From NCBI RefSeq assembly GCF_001423265.1, contig NZ_LMND01000001.1:312128-376127 (forward strand): DNA of 64,000 bases, written 5' to 3'. Position numbers and translations under genes: made by a program. Shown piece by piece: positions 29,806-38,235 of this stretch; the stretch's first letter is position 1, and each line of letters starts with the position of its first letter. The notes below the pieces were generated by a model. It did no database searches. It was not told where the DNA came from and saw only the letters and a list, made by a program, of their open reading frames with translations. This DNA is from Methylobacterium sp. Leaf108. Lineage in GTDB: Bacteria > Pseudomonadota > Alphaproteobacteria > Rhizobiales > Beijerinckiaceae.

Positions 29806-31977
29806 TCACCTCGTCAAGGTCGCATCGAAAGCCGCGCTGCGGTCGGCGACGGCCAGGGGCAAAGGCTCCAGGGCGGCAAGGACCGCGCCCTGGGTGAGGA
29901 TCTGCGGCAGCACGGCCGGTGCGGCTCCGCTGCCGTAGAGGAGATAGAGCGGCACGCCGTTGCGGCCATGCTTTTCCAGAAGCCGGGTGATCTCGGGGTT
30001 CTGGTTGGTCCAGTCGCCCTTGAGGTAGGTGACGCCGCGCGCCTTGAACGCCGCCTGCACCGCGTCGGTGCGCAGCGCCGTGCGTTCGTTGACCTGGCAG
30101 GTGATGCACCAGGCCGCCGTCATGTTCACGAACACCGGCTTGCCCGCGGCCACCAGGGCGTCGAGGCGGCTCTGGGTGAACGCTTCCGTGCCGCCGGCGA
30201 CAGCCGTCCCCTCCGCCCGGTCCCGGTCGAGCCCGAGGGTGAGGGCGGCGACCGCCACCAGGGCGGCCACGGCCGCCCCGCGCCCGATCGCCCGCCCGGT
30301 CGGGGCGGCCGCGCCGGCCTTCTCCCAGGCCCAGGCGGCGAACCCGACGAGGACGAGGCCGAGGAGGGCCGAGAGCAGCCCGGTCGAGCCGACCTGCTGG
30401 GCCAGCACCCAGATCAGCCAGGCGGCGGTGGCGTAGAGCGGGAAGGCGAAGGCGCCCTTGAGCACGTCCATCCAGGCGCCGGGCCGGGGCAGGCGCCGCA
30501 CCGCCGCCGGCCAGGTGGTGAGCACGAGGAACGGCAGGGCGAGGCCCAACCCCAGGCTCGCGAACACGGTCAGCGCGACGCCGGCCGGCTGCGTCAGGGC
30601 GAAACCCACCGCCGAGCCCATGAAGGGAGCGGTGCAGGGGGTCGCCACCACGGTCGCGAGGACGCCGGTGAAGAACGAGCCCGACAGGCCGGACTTGCGG
30701 GTGAGCCCGTCGCCGATCCCGGCGACCGAGCCGCCGAGGTGGAACACTCCGGACAGGCTCAGGCCCATGGCGAACAGGAGGTAGGCCAGGCCCGCCACCA
30801 CCAGGGGCGATTGCAGCTGGTAGCCCCAGCCGATCGACGCCCCCGCGCCCTTCAGGGCGATGAGCAGGCCGGCGAGCCCCAGGAACATCGCCAGCACCCC
30901 GGCGGTATAGGCCAGCCCATGCAGCCGCACCCGCGCCGGCGGCTCGCCGGAATGGCGCACGAGGCTGAGCACCTTGATCGACAACACCGGGAAGACGCAG
31001 GGCATCAGGTTGAGGATGATGCCGCCGAGGAAGGCGAGTCCGGCCGCCCCCCACAGGGTCAGGTCCGCCTCGGCGGGCGGGGGCGTCGCCACGGCGGTGT
31101 CGGCGGCGGCGGGCACGGCCGAGGCGGGCGGCGGGGGTGCCTCGCCGAGGGCGAACGACCGGGCCAGGGTCCCCTCCGGCGTCACCTCGTCGAAGGTGAG
31201 GACGCCGGGCAATTCGGCCGGGGGGGTCGCCTCGATGGTGGCGCGCGTCAGCGTCAGGCGCAGGCCGCTCCCGTCGACCGCGACATCCTGCGGGGCGGCG
31301 TGTTCGACGGCGGTCTCGGCATAGGGGAAGAAGGCGACGTTGCGGATCGCCTCGGGCGTCAGGCCGGGAGCCTCGAGGCTCACCACCAGCCGCTCGCCGT
31401 CCCGGCTCAGGGACGAGGGCCACGGCGAGGGTTTGGGCAGCGCCGCGCGGGCCTTGGCGAACAGGGCGCGGTTCTGCGGGTTGGGCGCGGCACTCGCCCC
31501 CTCCGGTGCGACGGGGACCGTCAGGCGCAGGTCGGCGGTGCCGGGCACGCATTCGCGCTCGCACACCAGGTAGCTGAGGCGGCCCGACATGGTCACGGGC
31601 TTGCCCGGCGCGAGATCGGCCGGGGGCGTCACCGTCGCGAGCAGCACGACCTCGTTCTCGAAGCCGAAGTTGACGAGGTGTGCCACCGGGATGCGGCTCG
31701 GGGTCGGCCAGTCGATGGCGCCGGCCGAAAATCCCTGCGGCAGGGTCCAGGCCATCTCCGGCGGCAGGCCGGAATCGCCGGGGTTGCGCCAGTAGACGTG
31801 CCAGTGCTCCCGCATCGCCATGCGGATGCCGATCGCGAACGGCTCGCCCGCCCGGATCGCGCCGGGCTCGGCCACCAGGCTGGCCTTGACGAGATCGGCC
31901 GGGAGCTTGAGGCCCTGGGCCGAGGCGCCGGACAGGCCGGCGATGGCGATGAGCAAGAGGGCGAGAAGCCGGGTCAT
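29806..31977 (-). CDS. DsbD-type protein-disulfide reductase (thiol:disulfide interchange protein)
   Basis: The product is 723 residues. It has a signal peptide, a periplasmic N-terminal domain (about 25-330) with paired cysteines in YLVCERECVPG, and a transmembrane domain with the two key Cys motifs NLMPCVFPVLSIKVL and VVATPCTAPFMG. The C-terminal thioredoxin-like domain has AAWCITCQV. Electrons would pass from cytoplasmic thioredoxin through the membrane to periplasmic partners. The start at 31977 is preferred because the upstream 48 codons come from the palindromic repeat. The gene is followed after 6 bases by a thioredoxin-like protein, its likely partner. Confidence 0.9.
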   Translation of the reverse strand: MTRLLALLLIAIAGLSGASAQGLKLPADLVKASLVAEPGAIRAGEPFAIGIRMAMREHWHVYWRNPGDSGLPPEMAWTLPQGFSAGAIDWPTPSRIPVAHLVNFGFENEVVLLATVTPPADLAPGKPVTMSGRLSYLVCERECVPGTADLRLTVPVAPEGASAAPNPQNRALFAKARAALPKPSPWPSSLSRDGERLVVSLEAPGLTPEAIRNVAFFPYAETAVEHAAPQDVAVDGSGLRLTLTRATIEATPPAELPGVLTFDEVTPEGTLARSFALGEAPPPPASAVPAAADTAVATPPPAEADLTLWGAAGLAFLGGIILNLMPCVFPVLSIKVLSLVRHSGEPPARVRLHGLAYTAGVLAMFLGLAGLLIALKGAGASIGWGYQLQSPLVVAGLAYLLFAMGLSLSGVFHLGGSVAGIGDGLTRKSGLSGSFFTGVLATVVATPCTAPFMGSAVGFALTQPAGVALTVFASLGLGLALPFLVLTTWPAAVRRLPRPGAWMDVLKGAFAFPLYATAAWLIWVLAQQVGSTGLLSALLGLVLVGFAAWAWEKAGAAAPTGRAIGRGAAVAALVAVAALTLGLDRDRAEGTAVAGGTEAFTQSRLDALVAAGKPVFVNMTAAWCITCQVNERTALRTDAVQAAFKARGVTYLKGDWTNQNPEITRLLEKHGRNGVPLYLLYGSGAAPAVLPQILTQGAVLAALEPLPLAVADRSAAFDATLTR

Positions 31978-32000
31978 CCGCGTCCTTCGGTTACACGCCT

Positions 32001-32111
32001 CTCCTCCCCCTTGCGGGGAGGAGTTGGAGGTGGGGTGGCCGGGGGACCCTGCGTCGAGACCGGGCGAACCACCCCGACATCCCCGCCCCCTCCCCGCAAG
32101 GAAGAGGGGGA
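32001..32111. repeat. Palindromic cctcccc-type repeat, copy 2
   Basis: The left half (ctcctcccccttgcgggga, ggagttggaggtggggtgg) and the right half (accaccccgacatccccg, ccctccccgcaaggaagag) are inverted copies with a spacer of about 35 bases. It lies between the aminopeptidase P and DsbD genes, both on the minus strand. Related elements are at 5711 and 40696. Confidence 0.7.
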
Positions 32112-32198
32112 GCGCCGTCAATCACCGCGACGTGTGACTTTGTACATAGGCGCCGCGATTCTGCCGGCCAACGCGAGACGGCGGGGCTGCGGCAAAGC

Positions 32199-34028
32199 CT
32201 ACCGCTCCTTCGCCGCTCCGAGCGGCCGGGTTACGTCGTCGAGCCACGCCCGCGTCGCCGGCTCGAGGCCGGGGGAGAGCGCCGCGCGCACCCGGGCGTG
32301 ATAGGCGTCGATCCAGGCGATCTCGCCGGCATCGAGGAGGCCCGTGTCGATCAGGCGCGGGTCGTAGGGGGCGAGCGTCAGGGTCTCGAAGCCGAGCATC
32401 GGCCGCTCGGCGCCGGCGATGGCCCGGGTCTCCACCAGGATCAGGTTCTCGATGCGGATGCCGTAGGCACCGGCGCGGTAGTAGCCCGGCTCGTTCGACA
32501 GGATCATGCCCGGCACCAGGGCGACGTGCCCGGTCTTGGCGATGCGCTGTGGCCCCTCGTGCACCGAGAGGAAGGCGCCGACGCCGTGGCCGGTGCCGTG
32601 GTCGAACTCGAGGCCGGCCTGCCACAGGGGCTGGCGCGCGAAGGCATCGATCTGCGCGCCGGTGGTCCCCTGCGGAAACACCGCGCGGGCGATGGCGAGG
32701 TGGCCCTTGAGCACCCGGGTGTAGCGGTCGCGCATCTCCTCGCTCGGGGTGCCCACCGCCAGGGTGCGGGTGATGTCGGTGGTGCCGTCGGCGTATTGGG
32801 CGCCGGAATCGATCAGGAACAGTTCGCCGTCCCGGACCGTGCGGTCGGTGCCCCGGGTGACGCGGTAGTGGACGATGGCGCCGTTGGGGCCGCTGCCCGA
32901 AATGGTCGGGAACGAGACGTCGCGCAATTCGCCGCCCCGGTCGCGAAAATCCTCCAGCGCCTCCACGGCGGCGATCTCGGTGAGGGAGCCGGCCGGCCGC
33001 GCATCGACCCAGGCGAGGAAGCGGGCGACCGCGAGGCCGTCTCGGTGGTGGGCGGCCCGGGCGCCGTCGATCTCGGCGGCGTTCTTGGCGGCCTTCATCG
33101 CCGCGATCGGATCGGGACCGAGATCGACGCTCGCACCCGCCGCCTCGATCCGGCCCTTGAGCGCCACCGCCGCCGTGGCGGTGTCGAGGCGGATGCGTCC
33201 CGTCGTCAGGCCGGCGAGGGCGGCGGCGAAGGCGGCACGCGGATGGATGTCGGCCAGCCCCGCCAGGGCGTCGCGCAGGTCGGGTGCGATGTCCTGCGAG
33301 GTGAGGAACAGCGCGGGCCGGCCCTCGCGGGGCAGGATCGCGTAGCCGAGCGCCAGCGGAGTGTGGGCGATGTCGGCCCCGCGCAGGTTGAACGCCCAGG
33401 CGAGGTTGTGCGGATCCGAGACGACCAGAGCGTCGCAGGCCACCGTCTCCAGCGCCGCGCGGATGCGTGCGAGCTTGCCCGCCACCGGCTCCCCGGCCAG
33501 GGCCTCGGAATGCAGCACCACCGGCCCGGCGGGTGCCGCCGGCCGGTCCGGCCAGACCGCATCGACGGGGTTGGACTCCACCGCCCGGATGGTAGCGCCG
33601 GCCTTGGCCGCCGCCTTCTCCAGGCGGCCGACACCTTCGGCGGTGTGAAGCCAGGGGTCGTAGCCGAGCAGAGCGCCGGCCGACAGATGGCCCGAGATCC
33701 AGGCCTCGACGGTGGTCTCGGCCAGGGCCACCGGGGTGATGTGGGCGGTGTCGACCTGCTCGGGGGCCTGCAGCGTGTAGCGCCCGTCCACCACCAGGGC
33801 CGCGGCATCCAGGAGGACGATGGCGGTGCCGGCCGAACCGGTAAAGCCCGTGAGCCAGGCGAGGCGCTCGGCGTTGGCCGGCACGTATTCCGACTGGTGC
33901 TCGTCGGCGCGCGGCACCACGAACCCGTCGAGGCCGGCCCCGCGCAGGGCATCGCGCAAGGCCCCGAGGCGGGCGCCACCCTCGCGGTGGCCCGGGTCGT
34001 CGAAGGTCTGGAAGCGGCGGCGGCTCAT
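32199..34028 (-). CDS. Xaa-Pro aminopeptidase (M24B family, long form)
   Basis: The product is 609 residues, the length of the long eukaryote-like aminopeptidase P form with two N-terminal creatinase-type domains. The M24 catalytic core is intact: IDSGAQYADGTTDITRT supplies two Asp ligands, GTGHGVGAFLSVHEGP the His, and SNEPGYYRAGAYGIRIENL the two Glu. It removes N-terminal residues ahead of proline and is probably cytosolic, since no signal peptide is present. The start at 34028 (MSRRRFQTFDDP) is preferred over 34103 because the latter overlaps the approach to prmA and lacks family similarity. Confidence 0.93.
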   Translation of the reverse strand: MSRRRFQTFDDPGHREGGARLGALRDALRGAGLDGFVVPRADEHQSEYVPANAERLAWLTGFTGSAGTAIVLLDAAALVVDGRYTLQAPEQVDTAHITPVALAETTVEAWISGHLSAGALLGYDPWLHTAEGVGRLEKAAAKAGATIRAVESNPVDAVWPDRPAAPAGPVVLHSEALAGEPVAGKLARIRAALETVACDALVVSDPHNLAWAFNLRGADIAHTPLALGYAILPREGRPALFLTSQDIAPDLRDALAGLADIHPRAAFAAALAGLTTGRIRLDTATAAVALKGRIEAAGASVDLGPDPIAAMKAAKNAAEIDGARAAHHRDGLAVARFLAWVDARPAGSLTEIAAVEALEDFRDRGGELRDVSFPTISGSGPNGAIVHYRVTRGTDRTVRDGELFLIDSGAQYADGTTDITRTLAVGTPSEEMRDRYTRVLKGHLAIARAVFPQGTTGAQIDAFARQPLWQAGLEFDHGTGHGVGAFLSVHEGPQRIAKTGHVALVPGMILSNEPGYYRAGAYGIRIENLILVETRAIAGAERPMLGFETLTLAPYDPRLIDTGLLDAGEIAWIDAYHARVRAALSPGLEPATRAWLDDVTRPLGAAKER

Positions 34029-34080
34029 CCCGCCAGGGTTAAGGCCGGCGTCCGCCACCGGCAAGCCGGCGAGGACGGTC

Positions 34081-34998
34081 TCAGAACGGCCGCGCCGCCG
34101 CACCGCCGCGACGCAGGACCAGGGTCGCCCAGCCCTCGATCAGGCCGTGTTCGGCCAGATGAAAGCCGCGGTGGCGGTAGGTGGAGAGCACGCCCGGCAC
34201 ATCGCGCTCGATCAAGCCGGACAGGATCAGCACGCCGCGGCCGGAGACGGTGGCGGTGAGCGAGGGGGCGAGGCGCTTCAACGGCCGGGCCAGGATGTTG
34301 GCGAAGACCACGTCGAACCGGCGCGGGCGGTCGGCCAGCGCATGGCGCACGCCCGGCCCCTGGTAGAGCCGCACCAGGGGACCGAGCCCGTTGAGACGGG
34401 CATTGCCGCGGGCCGTGAACACCGCCTCCGGGTCCAGGTCGCCGGCGATCACCGGCTTGCGCAGGGCCTTGGCGGCGGCGAAGGCGAGGATGCCGGTGCC
34501 GGTGCCGACATCGAGCACCTGCCCCGGCCGGCCGCGCTTGAGCACGGCGGCGAGCGCGCGCAGGCAGCCCAGCGTGGTGCCGTGGTGCCCGGTCCCGAAG
34601 GCGAGCGCCGCCTCGATCTCGATGGCGAGGTCGTTGACCCGCACCGTGTCGCGGTCGTGCGAGCCGTGGACGAGGAAGCGTCCGGCCCGCACCGGCTTGA
34701 GGCCCTCCAGGGAGGCGCGCACCCAATCCTGCTGGTCGATGGTCTCGAAGCTCGCCGCATCCGCCTGGTCGCCGACCACCGGGCGGATCATGTCGCGGAT
34801 CATGGCCTCGTCGGGGGCGTCGGCGAAATAGGCCTCCAGGCGCCAGGTGCGGCCATCCTCGGCCTCGAAGGCGGCCACCGCCGTCTGGGTCGGATCGAAC
34901 ATCTCGCCGAGGAGATCCGTCATCGCCCGCGCCGAACCCTCGTCGGTCATCAGGCGCAGGACGTGTGTCGGGCGGTGGGGGGGCAGGCCTTCGAGCAT
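34081..34998 (-). CDS. prmA: Ribosomal protein L11 methyltransferase
   Basis: The product is 305 residues. The SAM-binding motif VLDVGTGTGILAFAAAK and the family-specific FGTGHHGTTLGCLRAL are present. FDVVFANILARPL corresponds to the NPPY-like motif of PrmA (N-I-L-A). It trimethylates several amines of ribosomal protein L11. It lies 52 bp upstream of the aminopeptidase P gene on the same strand and may be cotranscribed with it. Confidence 0.93.
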   Translation of the reverse strand: MLEGLPPHRPTHVLRLMTDEGSARAMTDLLGEMFDPTQTAVAAFEAEDGRTWRLEAYFADAPDEAMIRDMIRPVVGDQADAASFETIDQQDWVRASLEGLKPVRAGRFLVHGSHDRDTVRVNDLAIEIEAALAFGTGHHGTTLGCLRALAAVLKRGRPGQVLDVGTGTGILAFAAAKALRKPVIAGDLDPEAVFTARGNARLNGLGPLVRLYQGPGVRHALADRPRRFDVVFANILARPLKRLAPSLTATVSGRGVLILSGLIERDVPGVLSTYRHRGFHLAEHGLIEGWATLVLRRGGAAARPF

Positions 34999-35425
34999 GG
35001 TGCCGGCTCTATCACCGGCGAAGCTCCGCCGCCACCGGCGGCTTGCGTTCTTGAAACGTTCCAATCTTGCGGCGGCGCCGGAACACGGCAACGGGGGTCC
35101 GCGTTTTCGGTGGCTTCTCCGAGGTCGACCCGACATTCGAGGGTGCGTGTGCGTATGACGAACAAGAAAGCCGGCCGCAAAGCGTCGGTGGTGCTCGCGC
35201 CCGGGTTGTCGCTGCGGCGGCGGCGGGGACGCAAGACCGGGATGGAAACGTTGGGGGCACAGGCGCTGGCGGCGCCGGTGCCCGGGCCGCTGCTGGTTCT
35301 CCTGAGCCGGCTGCATCGCCGCGAGGACGTGTCCCATGACGAGGCCGAGGCGGCCGGCGGCTTGCCGCCGCGCAACCGCGACCTATGATGCCGCCGCCCC
35401 GCCACCGGGGCGACGGAGACGCTCG
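34999..35425. other. Divergent prmA-modA gap
   Basis: These 427 bp separate prmA (-) and modA (+). Apart from a doubtful 77-codon ORF (35155-35388) nothing is recognised. No ModE-type operator palindrome was seen before modA. Confidence 0.4.
35155..35388 (+). CDS. Possible small basic protein, unknown
   Basis: This is an ORF of 77 codons starting at an ATG (MTNKKAGRKASVVLAPG). The first third is Lys/Arg-rich, the middle Ala/Leu-rich, and the end acidic. Third codon positions are GC-rich, as in neighbouring genes, but this also occurs by chance in such sequence. No family is recognised. It ends 37 bp before modA on the same strand. Confidence 0.3.
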   Translation: MTNKKAGRKASVVLAPGLSLRRRRGRKTGMETLGAQALAAPVPGPLLVLLSRLHRREDVSHDEAEAAGGLPPRNRDL

Positions 35426-36214
35426 ATGACGACTGCCACGCGACGACTCTGCCTCGCTGCCCTCCTCGCGATGACGCTGGGCGCGACACCGGTTCGCGCG
35501 CAGACGCCCGTGGTGGTGTTCGCCGCCGCCAGCCTGAAGAACGCCCTCGACGAGGCCGTCGCCGCCTGGTCGAAGGAGACCGGCAGGACGGCGAGGGTCT
35601 CCTATGCGGCCTCGAGCGCGCTCGCCAAGCAGATCGAGGCCGGGGCGCCGGCCGACCTGTTCTTCTCCGCCGACCTCGCGTGGATGGACGACGTGGCGGC
35701 CAAAGGCGGCATCCGACCCGAGACCCGCGTCGACCTCCTGCGCAACGCCCTCGTCCTGATCGCCCCCAAGGACGGCCCGGAGGCGATTCCCCTCGTGCCC
35801 GGCCTCGACCTCGCCGCGCGCCTCGGCGGCGGCCGGCTCGCGGTGGCCAACGTCGATGCGGTGCCCGCCGGCAGGTACGGCAAGGCGGCGCTGGAGAGCC
35901 TCGGGGCCTGGGCCGGCGTCAAGGACAGGCTGGCCCAGGCCGAGAACGTGCGCGCCGCGCTTCTTCTCGTCTCCCGCGGCGAGGCGCCGCTCGGCATCGT
36001 CTACGCCACCGACGCGGTCTCGGATCCGAGCGTGCGGGTCGTGGGCACATTCCCGACCGGCAGCCATCCCCCCGTGATCTACCCGTTGGCGCGCACCAGG
36101 GACTCGACCCACCCGGACGCGGCGGCACTGCTCGGCTACCTGCGCAGCGCGCCGGCGCGGGTGTTCTTCGAGCGGCAGGGTTTTGGCGTGATCGGCGCCG
36201 AGAACAGGACGTGA
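35426..36214 (+). CDS. modA: Molybdate ABC transporter, periplasmic binding protein
   Basis: The product is 262 residues. A signal peptide (CLAALLAMTLGATPVRAQ) is followed by the ModA pattern VVVFAAASLKNALDEA, SYAASSALAKQIEAGAPADLFFSAD and GIVYATDAVSD. The Ser and Ala residues of AAASL and SSALA are the usual oxyanion contacts. The start at 35426 has GGAGAC upstream. It is the first gene of a modABC operon. The imported molybdate would serve molybdoenzymes such as the one at 54820. Confidence 0.95.
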   Translation: MTTATRRLCLAALLAMTLGATPVRAQTPVVVFAAASLKNALDEAVAAWSKETGRTARVSYAASSALAKQIEAGAPADLFFSADLAWMDDVAAKGGIRPETRVDLLRNALVLIAPKDGPEAIPLVPGLDLAARLGGGRLAVANVDAVPAGRYGKAALESLGAWAGVKDRLAQAENVRAALLLVSRGEAPLGIVYATDAVSDPSVRVVGTFPTGSHPPVIYPLARTRDSTHPDAAALLGYLRSAPARVFFERQGFGVIGAENRT

Positions 36215-36251
36215 GCGCTTCGCGCGCTTTGTCATCACCACGCCGACCATC

Positions 36252-36950
36252 GTGACGGCCTGGCTCGGCCTCACGCCCGACGAGACCACCGCCATCTGGC
36301 TCAGCGTGAAGGTCGCCTCCATCGCGACCCTGGCGAGCCTCGGGCCGGGGCTGGCCGTCGCCATGCTGCTGGCGCGGGGAAAATTCGTCGGGCGAGCGTT
36401 CCTCGACGCCCTCGTCCATCTTCCGCTGATCCTGCCGCCGGTGGTGACCGGCTACCTGCTGCTGCTGACGTTCGGCCGGCGCGGCTGGGCGGGCGGGGTC
36501 CTGGCCGATCTCGGCATCGTGTTCTCGTTCCGCTGGACCGGGGCGGCGCTGGCCTGCGCCATCATGGGATTCCCACTGATGGTGCGCGCGATGCGCCTGT
36601 CGATCGAGGCCGTCGACCGGCGCCTCGAGCAGGCGGCGGCGACGCTCGGCGCCCGGCCGCTCGCGGTCTTCCTCACGGTGACGCTGCCCCTGAGCCTGCC
36701 CGGCATCCTCGCCGGGGCGGTGCTGGGGTTCGCCAAGGCGATGGGCGAGTTCGGCGCCACCATCACCTTCGTCTCGAACATCCCCGGCGAGACCCAGACC
36801 CTGCCCTCGGCGATCTATACCCTGACGCAGGTCCCCGGCGGCGAGGCCGGCGCCCTGCGCCTCACCCTGATCGCCGTGGCCATCGCCCTCGCCGCGGTGC
36901 TGGCCTCCGAGGTGCTGGCGCGGCGCCTCGCAGCGCGGATCGCGGGATGA
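36252..36950 (+). CDS. modB: Molybdate ABC transporter, permease
   Basis: The product is 232 residues from a GTG start. About five membrane segments are visible (IATLASLGPGLAVAMLLA, LPLILPPVVTGYLLLLTF, and others). The EAA-type loop that contacts the ATPase reads EQAAATLGARPLAVFLTVTL. GFAKAMGEFGATITFVSNIPG is highly typical of ModB. The gene is 37 bp after modA and overlaps modC by 4 bases (ATGA), so translation is probably coupled. Confidence 0.95.
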   Translation: MTAWLGLTPDETTAIWLSVKVASIATLASLGPGLAVAMLLARGKFVGRAFLDALVHLPLILPPVVTGYLLLLTFGRRGWAGGVLADLGIVFSFRWTGAALACAIMGFPLMVRAMRLSIEAVDRRLEQAAATLGARPLAVFLTVTLPLSLPGILAGAVLGFAKAMGEFGATITFVSNIPGETQTLPSAIYTLTQVPGGEAGALRLTLIAVAIALAAVLASEVLARRLAARIAG

Positions 36951-38062
36951 CCCTGTCCGTCGCGGCCGGCCTGACGCGGAGCGCCTTCGCCCTCGACGTG
37001 GCGTTCGAGACCGGCCCGGGCCTCACCGCGCTGTTCGGACGCTCGGGATCGGGCAAGACCACGGTGATCGACCTCGTCGCCGGCCTCGTGCGGCCCGACC
37101 GCGGCCGCATCGTCCTGTCCGGCGAGACGCTCCTCGACACGCAAGGCGGCGTCAGCGTGCCGGCGCACCGGCGCGGCATCGCCACCGTGTTCCAGCAGGC
37201 CCGTCTCCTGCCCCATCTCACGGTGCGCCAGAACCTCGGCTACGGGCGCTGGTTCGCGCGGGCGCGGCCCGAGACCACCGGCCTCGACCCCGATACGGTC
37301 GTCGCCATCCTCGGCATCGGCCATCTCCTCGCCCGCCGTCCCGCCGGCCTGTCCGGGGGGGAGGCGCAGCGGGTCGCCATCGGCCGGGCGCTGCTCAGCC
37401 GACCGCGCCTCCTCCTGATGGACGAGCCGCTGGCCGCCCTCGACGAGGCCCGCAAGGACGAGATCCTGTCCTGCATCGAACGCCTGCGCGATGCGGCCGG
37501 GATCCCCATCGTCTACGTGAGCCACGCCGTCGCCGAGGTGGCGCGGCTGGCCGATACCGTGGTGGTGATGGAGGCCGGCCGCATCGCCGCCTCCGGCCCG
37601 GCCGATGCGGTCCTGCGCCGGACCGACCTCGTCCCGGTCGGCGACGGCGAGGCGGGGGCGGTCCTGGACCTCGTCGTGGCCGCCCACGACGCGGACTCCG
37701 GCCTGACGCGGATCGACGGGCGCGTCGGCACGCTGACGGTGCCGCGTCTCTCCCGGCCCGTCGGCAGCGCGGTGCGGCTGCGCATCCCGGCGCGCGACGT
37801 CCTCGTCGCGCTGGCGCCACCGGTGGGCCTGAGCGCGCGCAACGTCCTCCGGGGCCATGTGCTCGGCCTCGTGCCCTCGGTAGCGGCCACGGTGCTGGTC
37901 GAGATCGACTGCAACGGCGCCGTCCTCGCCGCCCGCCTCACGCGCGCCTCGGCACGCGACCTTCGCCTCGAACCGGGCCGACCGGTCTTCGCCATCGTCA
38001 AGAGCGTCGCCTTCGACCCGCAGGATGTGGGTCGCGGCCGGCCGCCGGTGATCGAGATCTGA
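36947..38062 (+). CDS. modC: Molybdate ABC transporter, ATP-binding protein
   Basis: The product is 371 residues. Walker A is GRSGSGKTT (about 30-38), the signature LSGGEAQRVAIGRALL, and Walker B LLLMDEPLAALD. All are intact. The C-terminal ~130 residues have a Mop/TOBE-like domain (LSARNVLRGHVLGLV, VEIDCNGAVLAARLT) that binds molybdate in ModC proteins. It starts inside the end of modB (ATGA overlap). It powers molybdate import. Confidence 0.95.
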   Translation: MTLSVAAGLTRSAFALDVAFETGPGLTALFGRSGSGKTTVIDLVAGLVRPDRGRIVLSGETLLDTQGGVSVPAHRRGIATVFQQARLLPHLTVRQNLGYGRWFARARPETTGLDPDTVVAILGIGHLLARRPAGLSGGEAQRVAIGRALLSRPRLLLMDEPLAALDEARKDEILSCIERLRDAAGIPIVYVSHAVAEVARLADTVVVMEAGRIAASGPADAVLRRTDLVPVGDGEAGAVLDLVVAAHDADSGLTRIDGRVGTLTVPRLSRPVGSAVRLRIPARDVLVALAPPVGLSARNVLRGHVLGLVPSVAATVLVEIDCNGAVLAARLTRASARDLRLEPGRPVFAIVKSVAFDPQDVGRGRPPVIEI

Positions 38063-38112
38063 CGGGCGGCGCACTGGGGCTCGCCCACTTACCCTCCCAG
38101 CAGCGCCGATGA

Positions 38113-38154
38113 ATTATCCCTTTTTGATCGCGTTCGGCGTCAAAAAGGGATAAT
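38113..38154. promoter_or_regulatory. Perfect 15-bp inverted repeat before the GSU2403-type gene
   Basis: ATTATCCCTTTTTGA and its exact reverse complement are separated by 12 bases. It lies 50 bp after modC and 82 bp before the next gene. It is markedly AT-rich for this chromosome. It might end modABC transcription, since the arm itself contains T5, or be an operator for the downstream gene. Sequence alone does not decide. Confidence 0.6.
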
Positions 38155-38235
38155 CACAATCGAGACAAAGGCTTGCAGCTGACGACGGACGATCATTCGT
38201 TCCCTGGGCTCGATCGGTACGGCTGGGGGGATAGC

